Below are positions 1 to 9,144 of a stretch of DNA of 64,000 bases, piece after piece. The first letter of the stretch is position 1. Each line of letters begins with the position of its first letter. The stretch comes from Variovorax sp. 770b2 (GTDB lineage: Bacteria; Pseudomonadota; Gammaproteobacteria; Burkholderiales; Burkholderiaceae_C). A program made the translations under genes and the position numbers. The stretch covers positions 328,340-392,339 of the forward strand of contig NZ_FOXJ01000006.1 of NCBI RefSeq assembly GCF_900115685.1, given 5' to 3'. The notes under the pieces were generated by a model. That model saw only the letters and a list, made by a program, of their open reading frames with translations, was not told the DNA's origin and ran no database searches.

Positions 1-500
1 TTCGGCGCGACGTCGTAGTCGTCTTCCGGCGAGCCTTCGGTCCACGCGGCGAGCTGGGCCACCAGCACGTCGGGCACGATCTTGTCGAACTCGCGCGAGA
101 TGCCCGAGAGCACCTGGCGCAGCCCCGGCGTCTTGATGATGCCGGCCAGCAGATACGCGCCGCGGATCGACGTGGCCTCGAAGCGCAGGCTCGCATACAC
201 CCATGCGCGCTCGACGGCGTTGTCCACGTGCTCGGAGATGTCGCTGATCGACGTGGCGCCATGCGGCAGGCGGTCGAGTGCGCGCACGAGGTCCTGCTCC
301 ACCGCATCGAGGTTGAGCCCCGCGCGCTTGACGATGCGCAGCATGTCGCTGTCCTGCAGCTGCAGGATCTGGTGCAGCCAGTGCACGAGCTCGACGTAGG
401 CATTGCCGCGCAGCTTGGCGAAGGCGGTGGCGGTCTCCAATGCCTTGTAGAGCATCGGGTTCAGCTTGGAGAAAAGAGAGACGCGGCGGATGTCGGTCAT
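1..500 (-). CDS. tssH: T6SS AAA+ disaggregase TssH (ClpV), N-terminal part only
   Basis: The visible 166 residues begin MTDIRRVSLFSKLNPMLYKA and form the Clp N-terminal double-helical repeat domain. The AAA+ modules lie beyond the left edge, so the 3' end is missing. ClpV is the ATPase that takes apart contracted TssB/TssC sheaths and recycles them. The assignment rests on the N-domain together with its place directly after tssG, which it overlaps by 4 nt (ATGA). Without that context a ClpB-like unfoldase would be the alternative. Confidence 0.88.
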   Translation of the reverse strand, partial: MTDIRRVSLFSKLNPMLYKALETATAFAKLRGNAYVELVHWLHQILQLQDSDMLRIVKRAGLNLDAVEQDLVRALDRLPHGATSISDISEHVDNAVERAWVYASLRFEATSIRGAYLLAGIIKTPGLRQVLSGISREFDKIVPDVLVAQLAAWTEGSPEDDYDVAP

Positions 501-1696
501 AGGGCCATGGAAGATGCAGACTCGGCAGGCCCATCGGCCGCCGATGCGTTGCGGGGATACAGCGCCTCGGGCTCGAACAGCATGTCGCCGGCGTCGGTGT
601 TCGCGAGGCGGGTGCCGACCCAGCTGCCCCAGCCCAGGCGCTGGTCGCTGCCCAGTTGCATGCCGCGCGCCTCCTGCTTTCGGAGCACGAGCCGCAGCTC
701 CCAGGCGAACTCGATGCCGACGTACTGCCGCACCCAGTCGACCACCTGCTGCAGCCGCCGGCTGCCCGGCAGGAACGTGTTGAACTGCTCGCGCGAAAGC
801 GGCCCGAGCTCCAGGCGAAACTTGCTCTGCGCGTCGCGCACCGCGAGGCCGATGGTGGCGCCACCGCCCAGCCTGTGGTTGCGTCCGAAGAGACCGAGCC
901 GGCTCACCTGGCGCTCGTCGATCATCACCCAGTCGCTCACGAATTCCTCGACGCGCACGGGCACGTCGAAGTACAGGCGCAGGATCTGGACGAGGCCCTC
1001 GGGGTTGCGCGTCTGGCGCACGAGGTGGCCCGCCATGAAGGTGCGCGCATGGTCGGCGATGCGGTCGCGCTCCTTCAGGCCCGGCTGCCCCATGTTCATG
1101 AGGCTGGCCACGTAGTCCACGAAGCGATGGCCGTCGGGGCGGTCCAGGCTGTTGACCGACTGCGCATCGGCCCAGGCCCGGTAGAACAGCAGGATGAGCC
1201 GGTGATGGAACAGGTCGGCGAAGGCGCTGAGGGTGTGGTCGTTGTGGTGGCGCTTGCGTTCGCGCGCGTACTCGGTCAGGTGCAGCGGCAGCGGGCCGTT
1301 GGGGCCGAACAGGCCGAAGCCGTAGATCGAGATGCGCGGCGGCCCGTCGCCATCGACATCGACGCCCGACACGTTCGAGGGCGCGAAGGCCATCGAGGGC
1401 TCCTGCCCGAGGCGCAGCGGCTCGTCCGAGGGGCGGGGTGCGCGGCCCAGCAAGGCATGGTCGCCCTGCGCGTCGAGCCGGCGCAGCAGCATGAACAGGT
1501 CGTGCTCGAAGGGCTGATCGACCAGGCCGGCCCACAGCGCGGGGTCTGCCAGCAGGGCGTCGCGCCGGCCCGTCGTTGCAATCTCTGGCGGCGTCTCGCG
1601 GCCCGTGGGTTCATCGATCGAGCTCGCCTCGAACGCCTCCTCGCCCTCCGCCTGCGCGGCTTGCTGCATCCCGTCGGAGAAGCCGGCTGCGCTCAT
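497..1696 (-). CDS. tssG: T6SS baseplate protein TssG
   Basis: This 399-residue TssG/VasB/ImpH protein belongs to the baseplate wedge (TssE-F-G-K), which docks on the membrane complex and primes sheath growth. The core reads like the family: AFADLFHHRLILLFYRAW near residue 160 and the C-terminal GWGSWVGTRL block. The first 45 residues are Ala/Glu-rich and probably disordered. The start is the ATG that overlaps the tssF stop by 4 nt; an upstream extension of this frame lies inside tssF and is not real. The stop overlaps the tssH start by 4 nt, so expression is probably coupled. Confidence 0.93.
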   Translation of the reverse strand: MSAAGFSDGMQQAAQAEGEEAFEASSIDEPTGRETPPEIATTGRRDALLADPALWAGLVDQPFEHDLFMLLRRLDAQGDHALLGRAPRPSDEPLRLGQEPSMAFAPSNVSGVDVDGDGPPRISIYGFGLFGPNGPLPLHLTEYARERKRHHNDHTLSAFADLFHHRLILLFYRAWADAQSVNSLDRPDGHRFVDYVASLMNMGQPGLKERDRIADHARTFMAGHLVRQTRNPEGLVQILRLYFDVPVRVEEFVSDWVMIDERQVSRLGLFGRNHRLGGGATIGLAVRDAQSKFRLELGPLSREQFNTFLPGSRRLQQVVDWVRQYVGIEFAWELRLVLRKQEARGMQLGSDQRLGWGSWVGTRLANTDAGDMLFEPEALYPRNASAADGPAESASSMAL

Positions 1697-3573
1697 ACGG
1701 CGGGGCGGCGTCCGACCCGTGGGGTCCAGCGCGCGATTTCGCCGCGCTGCAGGCTGGAGAGCGCGAACTCGGTGAAGGCATTGAGCGATACGTGGCGGCT
1801 GAAGAACTGCTCCAGCACCGCGCCGAAAAGATAAGGGCTCGCGCCGGAGAACGCGACCTCGTCGATCTTGAGCGCCACCTCCACGCCGCGCCCGAAGACG
1901 ATCGGCCCGGGCTCCGGCAGGCGGCGGAACACAGGCGCCAGCGCCATCGAGCGCACGCCCTGGATCTGGCGGCGCACCGCGGGGTCGGCCAGGTTGCCGT
2001 AGAGGTCGAGCATCTCGCGCAGCGCGGCGGCGCCCTGCGCGGCATCGACGTCGGTGAGGCTCAGGTAGTTCAGGCCCAGGTGGCTGATGAGCCGCCAGGT
2101 GAGCGCGCCCTCTGCCAGCGCGGGATAGGGCCGCGACGGGCCGCGCAGGATGCGGATCGACCGCACGGGCGCAGAGATGCGCAGCGTGAAGTCCGACTCC
2201 AGCCCGGTCGGCAGCAAGAGCGGCAGGTCGCGGTTGGTGCACAGCGCATCGAGCGTGATGTGGCGCAGGCTGTGCGGAAAGGGCGCGTCGTGCTGGTCCA
2301 CCAGCGACACATACACCTCGCTTCCGGTGTAGCTGGTGCGCGTGCCCTGCGCGCGGGCGCGGTCGGACACCAGGCGTGGTTCCCGGCGCAGCGAGAAGTA
2401 GGCGCCGAAGTCGCCGTCGTCGGTCGCGAACGAACCGAGGAAGGGGCGGAACTCGCGCTCCTCCGAGCCATTGGCCATGTGGCCCGTGACGCGCTCGACG
2501 GTGAAGATCTCGAAGTCGCGCGGCCGCGTGCGATCGATCACCGCGTGGTGCTCGTGCTGGCCCGGCCCGACCGGGATGCGGTCGCTGCGGCGCGGCACCA
2601 GGTTGATGATGGGCGTGCAGAAGAGCGAGAAGTGCCTGGCATCGACCAGCCGCTCCAGGTCGCCGTCTGCGCGGTCCAGCAGGATCACGATCTCCATCGT
2701 GTTGCCGCTCATGGCCGAGACCGCGGCGCGCAGGTTCTTCACGCTGAAGAACAGGTAGCGGTCGGGGAACGCGAAGTACTCGTGCAGCAGCCGGTAGCCC
2801 TGGAAGGAGCGCGCGTCGTAGGGCAGCAGTGCCTGGTCGGGATCGAAGCCTTCGTGGCGGATGGCCTCGTCGCCCAGCGGCACGATGCGCGGGGCCCCGT
2901 CTTGGGCACCGGGGCCGCTGCGGCACACGGTGCCCACGCTGTGGTGCGCCACCAGTTCGAGCACGCGCAGTGCGTGCAATTCGGCGCCCGAGAGAAAGAA
3001 CTCCAGCCGGTCCAGCGGCATTTCGGAAAACCGCGCGCCGCCCACCGCCTCGAGCTTGATGGTGATCGCGCTCTTGGCCTGGCGCGCCACCATCGGCATC
3101 GCGTGGCCGATCTCCGCGGGCACCGGGCCGATGCTGGCCTCGGCGATGCGGATGGGCCACAGCGTCACGGCGTGGCCGGTGCGGAACTCGCAGGCCGTCT
3201 GCTCGCCCTTGATCATGCGGCCGCGCAGGATGGTGTGGCGCGGCAGCTCGTAGCCCGCCTTCAGCGAGCCCTCGTTGAGGTTGCCGTCGATCTGCACCAC
3301 CGCCATCGCGGGCAGCGGCGCGAGGAAGTTGGGGTACACCACTTCCAGCAGGCGCTGCGAGAAGCGCGGGAACTCCGCGTCCATCTTGAGCTGGATGCGC
3401 GCCGTGAGAAAGCTGAAGCCTTCGAGCAGGCGCTCCACATAGGGGTCGCTGACCTCGATGCCGCGCATGCCCAGGCGCCCCGCGATCTTGGGGTAGCGCT
3501 GCGCGAACTCGGCCCCGAGCTCGTGCATGTAGGTGAGCTCGCGGTTGTAGTAATCCAGCAGCCGGGCATCCAT
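1693..3573 (-). CDS. tssF: T6SS baseplate protein TssF
   Basis: This 626-residue protein is TssF/VasA/ImpG. Its start, MDARLLDYYNRELTYMHE, is the family signature, followed by the FAQRYPKIAGRL segment. TssF forms the bulk of the baseplate wedge with TssG. The start codon overlaps the tssE stop by 1 nt and the stop overlaps the tssG start by 4 nt. An in-frame extension to 3936 lies within tssE and was rejected because the signature N-terminus starts at this ATG. Length is normal for the family (about 600-630 residues). Confidence 0.95.
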   Translation of the reverse strand: MDARLLDYYNRELTYMHELGAEFAQRYPKIAGRLGMRGIEVSDPYVERLLEGFSFLTARIQLKMDAEFPRFSQRLLEVVYPNFLAPLPAMAVVQIDGNLNEGSLKAGYELPRHTILRGRMIKGEQTACEFRTGHAVTLWPIRIAEASIGPVPAEIGHAMPMVARQAKSAITIKLEAVGGARFSEMPLDRLEFFLSGAELHALRVLELVAHHSVGTVCRSGPGAQDGAPRIVPLGDEAIRHEGFDPDQALLPYDARSFQGYRLLHEYFAFPDRYLFFSVKNLRAAVSAMSGNTMEIVILLDRADGDLERLVDARHFSLFCTPIINLVPRRSDRIPVGPGQHEHHAVIDRTRPRDFEIFTVERVTGHMANGSEEREFRPFLGSFATDDGDFGAYFSLRREPRLVSDRARAQGTRTSYTGSEVYVSLVDQHDAPFPHSLRHITLDALCTNRDLPLLLPTGLESDFTLRISAPVRSIRILRGPSRPYPALAEGALTWRLISHLGLNYLSLTDVDAAQGAAALREMLDLYGNLADPAVRRQIQGVRSMALAPVFRRLPEPGPIVFGRGVEVALKIDEVAFSGASPYLFGAVLEQFFSRHVSLNAFTEFALSSLQRGEIARWTPRVGRRPAV

Positions 3574-4136
3574 CAAAGCCCTCCCGTCGGCCGCAGGATC
3601 ATGTGGCCGCTTTCCAGATCGAGCTCCGAACGCAAGATGAATTCGATCGGGTAAGGCACCGACCACAGCGTGCCGCGGATCTCCAGCGCGAGCAGGTTGT
3701 GGTGTTCGAGGTCGGTCGCATCGGTCACGCAGCGCACGTCGATGCTGTCCTTCATGATGCGCGGCTCGAAGTCGATGATCGAGGCGCGGATGGCAGCCTC
3801 GACGTCCGCGAAGTCCACCTCCGACATGCGCCCGCCGGCCCAGCCGCGCACGCCGTAGTTCACGACCGAGCGCCGCGCGCGCGGCATGGCGTTGATGGTG
3901 TGATCCGCGCCGAAGTTGGTGGTGTTGAGCAGCCACTGCAGGTCGCGCAGCACCGAGTCGCGCAGGAGCTTGCCGCTCATGAGGAAGCTGCCCGCGCGCT
4001 CCTGCCGGCTCTGCGGCTGCTTGTCGGTCAGGCGGTCGAGCAGCACGGGCTGCAGGCGGTCGCGCGCGACGCTTTCCTGCGGATCGCCATCGATGTCGAT
4101 CGCCGCGGAACGGCTGGCGGGCAGCGTGGTGCTCAC
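3573..4136 (-). CDS. tssE: T6SS baseplate gp25-like protein TssE
   Basis: This 187-residue gp25/lysozyme-like baseplate component starts sheath polymerisation around the Hcp tube. The conserved helix SVLRDLQWLLNTTNF (residues about 61-75) matches the DLxxLLNT motif of TssE. The C-terminal domain ends in the typical beta strands (IEFILRSELDLESGHM). The start is a GTG whose GTGA overlaps the tagJ stop by 4 nt; the long extension upstream runs inside tagJ. About 30 residues before the gp25 domain look unstructured. Confidence 0.92.
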   Translation of the reverse strand: MSTTLPASRSAAIDIDGDPQESVARDRLQPVLLDRLTDKQPQSRQERAGSFLMSGKLLRDSVLRDLQWLLNTTNFGADHTINAMPRARRSVVNYGVRGWAGGRMSEVDFADVEAAIRASIIDFEPRIMKDSIDVRCVTDATDLEHHNLLALEIRGTLWSVPYPIEFILRSELDLESGHMILRPTGGL

Positions 4137-5011
4137 GGTGCGGCGCCTTCCGCAGTTCCGGTTGCCGCGTCGAATTCGACGAGCCGCACGTCGAGCAGCG
4201 AATGGTCGCCGGCTTCGCTGATGAGCGTGCGCTGGCCAGTGCCCGCGTACTGCTCTTCGCCCGCGAGCGGCAGCCAGTCGGTGCGGCGGCCCAGCGTGGT
4301 TTCGTCGTCCAGCCCGTCGAGCTTGCCCGGGTAGCGCACCGGCACCAGGCCGTTGAGTCCGCGGCCGTCCTGCAGCACGATCTCGGCCGGCGTCCACAAG
4401 AGGTCGACCAGGTGCTGCGGGCGCTTGAACTTCAGGCGGCGCACCGCATGCAGCGGCAACCACGCATAGCCCGAAGGCGTGAGGAGTTCGAGCACGGCGC
4501 CGATGCGCACGTCGCCGTCGCAGAGCCAGGCGAAACCGGCGGTCTCGACCGGCTCGCCGTCGATGGCCTGGACGGCGCGCGAGTCGGAGCGGTCGACCAC
4601 GCTCAGCGTGCCCGGCGATGCGGGCGCGTCCTGCCGCGCCGCCTCGCGCAATGCCGCCGCTTCGCCGGCCTGCTCGGGCGGCAGCGCCGCAGCGGCGATC
4701 AGCCCGTCGACCCAGCCGGCCTGGCCGGCAACGACGGCCGGCGCGCGGCCGCCATTCCAGAAGTCGGTGCGATGGCGTTCGGCCGCCAGCGCCATCGCGC
4801 AGGTGGCGCTGGCCGGCGCGAAAGAGGGATCGATCTTCGCGGCGAGCTTGAGCTGGTCTTCAGCCCGCTGCCATTCGCCGCGCAGCGCGAGGAAGTGGCA
4901 AAGGGCAAGGCGCAGGCTGGCGTCCTGGGGACTGGCGCGAATCTGCCGCTGTACCCATTCGGTGTGCTCGGCCACGGAGCGCTCGCCCAGCACTGCAAAC
5001 CCATCGCCCAT
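4133..5011 (-). CDS. tagJ: T6SS accessory protein TagJ (ImpE family)
   Basis: This 292-residue ImpE/SciE-family protein has an N-terminal TPR-like helical region (residues about 15-80, ALCHFLALRGEWQRAEDQLK). An ImpE C-terminal domain follows, with PLHAVRRLKFKRPQHLVDLLW in two short conserved blocks. In Pseudomonas aeruginosa TagJ binds the N-terminal part of the small sheath protein and modulates ClpV-driven disassembly; it is an accessory rather than a core part. Its place between hcp and tssE is usual for clusters of this subtype. Start ATG follows 154 nt of non-coding sequence that holds a strong hairpin. Confidence 0.85.
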   Translation of the reverse strand: MGDGFAVLGERSVAEHTEWVQRQIRASPQDASLRLALCHFLALRGEWQRAEDQLKLAAKIDPSFAPASATCAMALAAERHRTDFWNGGRAPAVVAGQAGWVDGLIAAAALPPEQAGEAAALREAARQDAPASPGTLSVVDRSDSRAVQAIDGEPVETAGFAWLCDGDVRIGAVLELLTPSGYAWLPLHAVRRLKFKRPQHLVDLLWTPAEIVLQDGRGLNGLVPVRYPGKLDGLDDETTLGRRTDWLPLAGEEQYAGTGQRTLISEAGDHSLLDVRLVEFDAATGTAEGAAP

Positions 5012-5110
5012 GAAGCTTCCTCATTGACTGACTCGCGCACGAGGCGCAGTTGTCCGGTGGTGATCGATCCTCGGCCGGAAGGCGGGCCTTCTCTCTCTCA
5101 GTTTCTTCGG

Positions 5111-5129
5111 CGCGCGAGTTGCTCGCGCG
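5111..5129 (-). promoter_or_regulatory. GC-rich hairpin downstream of hcp
   Basis: A perfect 8-bp inverted repeat (CGCGCGAG, loop of 3, CTCGCGCG) sits 37 nt after the hcp stop, in the 154-nt gap before tagJ. There is no T-run, so it is not a classic terminator. Because Hcp is needed in far larger amounts than the baseplate proteins, the hairpin may protect or cut the hcp message, or attenuate read-through. That role is inferred. Confidence 0.4.
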
Positions 5130-5165
5130 GCCTGCCCCCGGCATGACGGCAACAACAGGAAGACT

Positions 5166-5648
5166 TCAGGCTTCCTTGTTTTCCTTGAGGTTCCAGGCCA
5201 GCACGGTCTCGGCGCCCTTGCCGCCCTTGTCGGTCTGCTCCCAGTACTGCTGCTTGACCTTGGCGGCCTGGAATGCGAACTGCACGAACACCGCATCCGA
5301 ACCCTGCTCGGCCGTGTACTGCACCGAGGTGACCAGCACTTCCTCCAGCGTGACGCGCGTGTATTCGATCTGCGTGCCGCCGGCCTTGCACACCGACACC
5401 TCGACCTTGCCCAGGTGCTTGCCGCTCGCGCAGTTCTTCATGATGGAGGGCGCCGCCTTGTCGATGCGCGCGAGCACCTGCAGGTCGTTGAAGCTGGCCT
5501 TGCCCACGCCGCCGCCACCGCCGCTGACCATGTTTCCAGGCTGCGTTGCTCCCCATGCGAACGACTTGATATCGCTCCAATCCTTGTGGTTCGAGTCCTT
5601 GGATTCGCCGCTCGCGCTTTCAACGCGCATGAACATGTCTACTGCCAT
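5166..5648 (-). CDS. hcp: T6SS tube protein Hcp
   Basis: This 160-residue Hcp1-family protein forms hexameric rings that stack into the inner tube of the T6SS and is secreted with it. The start MAVDMFMRVES and the ...VQYTAEQGSDAVFVQFAF... strand near the C-terminus are family hallmarks. Length is typical. A purine/G-rich ribosome site (GGGGGTAA) precedes the ATG, fitting high expression. It is separated by 44 nt from tssC upstream and by a hairpin-bearing gap from tagJ downstream. Confidence 0.95.
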   Translation of the reverse strand: MAVDMFMRVESASGESKDSNHKDWSDIKSFAWGATQPGNMVSGGGGGVGKASFNDLQVLARIDKAAPSIMKNCASGKHLGKVEVSVCKAGGTQIEYTRVTLEEVLVTSVQYTAEQGSDAVFVQFAFQAAKVKQQYWEQTDKGGKGAETVLAWNLKENKEA

Positions 5649-5692
5649 GATTACCCCCAAAGTTATTTGCGCCCTCGTGGAGCACCGTTGAT

Positions 5693-7201
5693 TTAGCTGC
5701 TGTCCTTCTTGTTGGACGGCAGCTTCGAAACCAGCCGCAGAGAAACCGTCAGCCCTTCGAGCTGATAGTGCGGCCGGAGGAAAAACTTGGCGGCGTAGTA
5801 GCCGGGGTTGTCCTCGATGGCTTCCACCTGGACCTCCGCCGCCGCCAGCGGCTTCATTGCCTTCGTGTCCTGGGACGACGTGCCGGGGCTGCCGTCCACG
5901 TAGTTCATGATCCAGTCGTTGAGCCAGCGCTCCATGTCCTCGCGTTCGCGGAACGAGCCGATCTTGTCGCGCACGATGCACTTGAGGTAGTGCGCGAAAC
6001 GGCAGCAGGCGAACAGGTACGGCAGGCGCGCCGCGAGGTTCGCATTGGCCGTGGCATCGGCGTCGTAGTACTCGGCCGGCTGCTGCAGCGACTGCGCGCC
6101 GATGAAGGCCGCGAAGTCGGAGTTCTTGCGGTGCACGAGCGGCATGAAGCCGTTCTTGGCAAGCTCGGCCTCGCGCCGGTCGCTGATCGCGATCTCGGTC
6201 GGGCACTTCATGTCCACGCCGCCGTCGTCGGTCGGGAAGGTGTGGGTGGGCAGGTTCTCCACCGCGCCGCCCGACTCCACGCCGCGAATCGACGTGCACC
6301 AGCCGTACTGCTTGAACGAGCGGTTGATGTTCACGCCCATCGCATAGGCCGAGTTGGCCCAGGTGTAGCGGGTGTGCGCGGCCGAATCGGTTTCTTCCTC
6401 GAACTCGAATTCGTCCACCGGGTTGGTGCGCGCGCCGTAGGGCAGGCGTGCCAGGAAGCGCGGCATGGCCAGGCCGATGTAGCGCGCGTCTTCCGACTCG
6501 CGCAGCGACCGCCACGCGGTGTGCTCGGTGTTCTGGAAGATCTTGGTGAGGTCGCGCGGGTTCGACAGTTCCTGCCACGAGTCCATCTGCATCACCGTGG
6601 GCGATGCGCCCGCGATGAAGGGGCAGTGCGCGGCCGCGGCGATCTTGGCCATCTCGCCGAGCATCTCGACGTCGGGCGGGCTGTGGTCGAAGTGGAAGTC
6701 GCCGATCAGCGCGCCGAAAGGCTCGCCGCCGAACTGGCCGTACTCGGCTTCGTAGACCTTCTTGAACAGCGGGCTCTGGTCCCAGCCGATGCCCTTGTGG
6801 CGCTTGAGCGAGCGCGCCACTTCGCGCTTGGAAGCGCACATCACGCGGATCTTGAGCTGCTCGTCGGTCTCGGTGTTGTTCACGAGATAGTGCAGGCCAC
6901 GCCATGCGCCTTCGAGCTGCTGGAAGTCCTCGTGGTGCAGGATCTGGTTGATCTGCTCGGAGAGCTTGCGGTCGATCTCGGTGATGATGCCCTGAACAGT
7001 GCGATAGGCATCGTTGGAGATGGTGACCGTGCTCTCCAGCGCCTGCACGGCGAGCGTCTTGACGGCGTTCTCCACCGCCTCGCGCGCCTGGTCGGTCTTG
7101 GGTTTGAACTCGCGCTGCAGGAGGTCGGAAAACTCGTTCGGCGCGAGCGCCTCGACCGTGGTGGCCTGTGCGCGCGCTGTCTGTTTCGGTGCGGTGCTCA
7201 T
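5693..7201 (-). CDS. tssC: T6SS contractile sheath large subunit TssC
   Basis: This 502-residue TssC/VipB protein pairs with TssB to build the contractile sheath around the Hcp tube. Family blocks are clear: LEGAWRGLHYLVNN (about residue 97), IGDFHFDHSPPDVEML, FIAGASPTVMQMDSW, and a C-terminal YYAAKFFLRPHYQLEGL segment that corresponds to the gp18-like core. Length is normal. It lies 44 nt after tssB, as in nearly all T6SS loci. Confidence 0.97.
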   Translation of the reverse strand: MSTAPKQTARAQATTVEALAPNEFSDLLQREFKPKTDQAREAVENAVKTLAVQALESTVTISNDAYRTVQGIITEIDRKLSEQINQILHHEDFQQLEGAWRGLHYLVNNTETDEQLKIRVMCASKREVARSLKRHKGIGWDQSPLFKKVYEAEYGQFGGEPFGALIGDFHFDHSPPDVEMLGEMAKIAAAAHCPFIAGASPTVMQMDSWQELSNPRDLTKIFQNTEHTAWRSLRESEDARYIGLAMPRFLARLPYGARTNPVDEFEFEEETDSAAHTRYTWANSAYAMGVNINRSFKQYGWCTSIRGVESGGAVENLPTHTFPTDDGGVDMKCPTEIAISDRREAELAKNGFMPLVHRKNSDFAAFIGAQSLQQPAEYYDADATANANLAARLPYLFACCRFAHYLKCIVRDKIGSFREREDMERWLNDWIMNYVDGSPGTSSQDTKAMKPLAAAEVQVEAIEDNPGYYAAKFFLRPHYQLEGLTVSLRLVSKLPSNKKDSS

Positions 7202-7245
7202 GGTGGAGATCCTGTCGGCTTGCTGTGCGTTGCCTGGCTTGGCGC

Positions 7246-7818
7246 TTACTCGGGGGAACCGCCGGGCGCATGGCCCGCTTTTTCATTCGCCGCATCGACC
7301 GCCTTGGCGACCGCGGGGTTGGGCGCGGACGCGAGCGACTTGAGCAGCGCCGGGTTCTGCAGCGCCTGCGCGATCAGCTGCTCGGCCCCGTTCTTGCCGT
7401 CCATGTACGAGAGCAGGTTCGACAGCTCCGTGCGGGCCGCGAGCAACTGCTGCAGCGCGCCCACCTGGCCCGCGATGCGCGCGGGCGAGAAGTCGTCCAT
7501 GGTGTCGAAGGTGATGTCCACATTCATCTGGCCTTCGCCCGTGAGCGTGTTGGGCACCTGGAACGCCACGCGCGGCTTGATCGACTTCATGCGGTCATCG
7601 AAGTTGTCGATGTCCACCTCCATGAAATCGCGCTCCGCCAGGTCGGGCATCGGGTCGGTCTGCTTGCCCGCCAGGTCGGCGATCACGCCCATCACGAAGG
7701 GCAGCTGGATCTTGCGTTCGCTGCCGTAGATCTCGACGTCGTACTCGATCTGCACGCGCGGCGCCCGGTTCCGCGCGATGAACTTCTGACCACTGTTTCT
7801 GACACGGTTGTCTGCCAT
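7246..7818 (-). CDS. tssB: T6SS contractile sheath small subunit TssB
   Basis: This 190-residue TssB/VipA protein contains the conserved RAPRVQIEYDVEIYGSERK block and the ELPFVMGVIADL-like segment (QLPFVMGVIADLAG). A Gln/Leu-rich C-terminal helix is the region bound by ClpV in other systems. The ATG has a good ribosome site (AGAGGAAG, about 6 nt upstream). An 88-nt gap separates it from tssA. Confidence 0.96.
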   Translation of the reverse strand: MADNRVRNSGQKFIARNRAPRVQIEYDVEIYGSERKIQLPFVMGVIADLAGKQTDPMPDLAERDFMEVDIDNFDDRMKSIKPRVAFQVPNTLTGEGQMNVDITFDTMDDFSPARIAGQVGALQQLLAARTELSNLLSYMDGKNGAEQLIAQALQNPALLKSLASAPNPAVAKAVDAANEKAGHAPGGSPE

Positions 7819-7906
7819 AAGCTTCCTCTTGAAACTGAATGCGTGGGTCGGACCTGGCTGTCTGTCCTGCTGGCCTCGGGCCTCCGGTATCGGCAGCGAG
7901 GGCCAC

Positions 7907-9004
7907 CTATTGCGAGGAGGCTCCGCCGTTCAACGGCCGTCCGGCCAGGCTCTCTATCTTTTGCAATCCCTCGGGCACGAGCTCTTCGATGATCTGGAAG
8001 AAGTTGAGGTCCAGGAGTCTTTGCGCTCGCCGTATCAGCATGGGCGCCGGATGACTGGGCTCCGTGCGCTCCATGTACTGGCAAGCCTTCTCCAACAACA
8101 CCTGCACATCATCACGGCTCGATATTTCAATCTCTTTAATACTTGTTGCGCGTAGGCCCGCGCCGACATTTGCGGCGCCGGAGGCTGCGGCCTGCGCACC
8201 CGCCACGGCACCCTGCGCGGTGCCTTGTGCATGCGCATCGCCTTCATGCGAAACGCTGGCCGCCGGCTCGGGCGGCGCCTGCTCGGGCATCAGCTGCACC
8301 ACGGTGCGAAGCGAACGCTCGAGCCTGGAAAAATCCGGTGCCCAGCTCTGTCCCAGTGCGCGCTCGGAGGTCTCGCGAATGCGCTGCAGCAATTCGAGAG
8401 CGGCGCGCAGGGCCACCACCTGCGGCGTGGCCTTCTCGTGCGCGCGCCGCGCCGCTTCACGCAACCGGCCGATGCCGCCGGGGTAGTCGATCTGGTCGGC
8501 CTTGCTCGAATCGAGCAGGGCCTCGACCTGCCGCAGGCTCACCGACGAACCACCGTCGTCGAGCAGTCGTGCATCGCGCACGCTGCGCCCAAGGCCTTCG
8601 GCTTCGGCCAGTGCGGCCAGCGCATTCATGCGCGGCAGCGGGTCTTCGAAACCGTCGTCGGCGACGCGCGGATGCACGTCGTTCCAGAATTTCTGCAGCA
8701 CCGCATCGACCAGCCTGAGGCCATCGACATAACCGGAAAGGCCGCGCGTCTCGGTCCATGCCAGGGTCAGCGGAACCAGCACCCGCAGGTCGCGCGTGCG
8801 TTCGCACAGCTGCCTGGCAATGCGCTCCACGCGAGCCCAGTCGGGAGGTTCGGCCGGAATGATCGTCGTGCCGAACTGCTGCTCCCGCTTGCCCGTCGTG
8901 GCCTGTTGCAGCGCCATGAAATCGGGGTCGTATTCCAGGTCTTCGCCGCACGGAAGCGAGCCTTCGACAGGCGACTGCAATAGATCGATCTCACTCGGCA
9001 ACAA
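7907..9004 (-). CDS. tssA: T6SS assembly protein TssA
   Basis: This 365-residue protein has an ImpA_N domain (residues about 8-130: SPCGEDLEYDPDF-like start and the WTETRGLSGYVDGL block), a variable Ala-rich middle and a short C-terminal helical region ending in ...LDLNFFQIIEELVPEG. TssA caps or primes the growing sheath. The start is a TTG: the only good ribosome site (AAGGGGG) lies 6 nt before it and no ATG is near. It is the first gene of the cluster as transcribed. Confidence 0.9.
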   Translation of the reverse strand: MLPSEIDLLQSPVEGSLPCGEDLEYDPDFMALQQATTGKREQQFGTTIIPAEPPDWARVERIARQLCERTRDLRVLVPLTLAWTETRGLSGYVDGLRLVDAVLQKFWNDVHPRVADDGFEDPLPRMNALAALAEAEGLGRSVRDARLLDDGGSSVSLRQVEALLDSSKADQIDYPGGIGRLREAARRAHEKATPQVVALRAALELLQRIRETSERALGQSWAPDFSRLERSLRTVVQLMPEQAPPEPAASVSHEGDAHAQGTAQGAVAGAQAAASGAANVGAGLRATSIKEIEISSRDDVQVLLEKACQYMERTEPSHPAPMLIRRAQRLLDLNFFQIIEELVPEGLQKIESLAGRPLNGGASSQ

Positions 9005-9042
9005 CCGGTCCCCCTTGAGTTAACCATCATCAACGTTTGGTT

Positions 9043-9071
9043 ATCTTGAGGGGAACAGGAACGGTGGTCAA
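9043..9071 (-). promoter_or_regulatory. Candidate promoter of the T6SS operon
   Basis: On the minus strand a TTGACC -35 element (9066-9071) is followed after exactly 17 nt by CAAGAT (9043-9048), a weak -10. Just downstream is an inverted repeat, AACCA...TGGTT (about 9022-9042), which could bind a regulator. The element sits 40-60 nt before the tssA start codon. The pattern is seen directly; promoter activity is inferred. Confidence 0.4.
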
Positions 9072-9144
9072 CCGCAACCGAATGCAACGCACGGGCGATG
9101 AAACCCAAAGAAGTACAACTTCTTTTTCACGTCACACAGAAGGA

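Noticed and set aside
497..3160. An 887-codon minus frame extending tssG through tssF
   Set aside because: The N-terminal 490 codons are out-of-frame tssF; the real tssG starts at the ATG overlapping the tssF stop.
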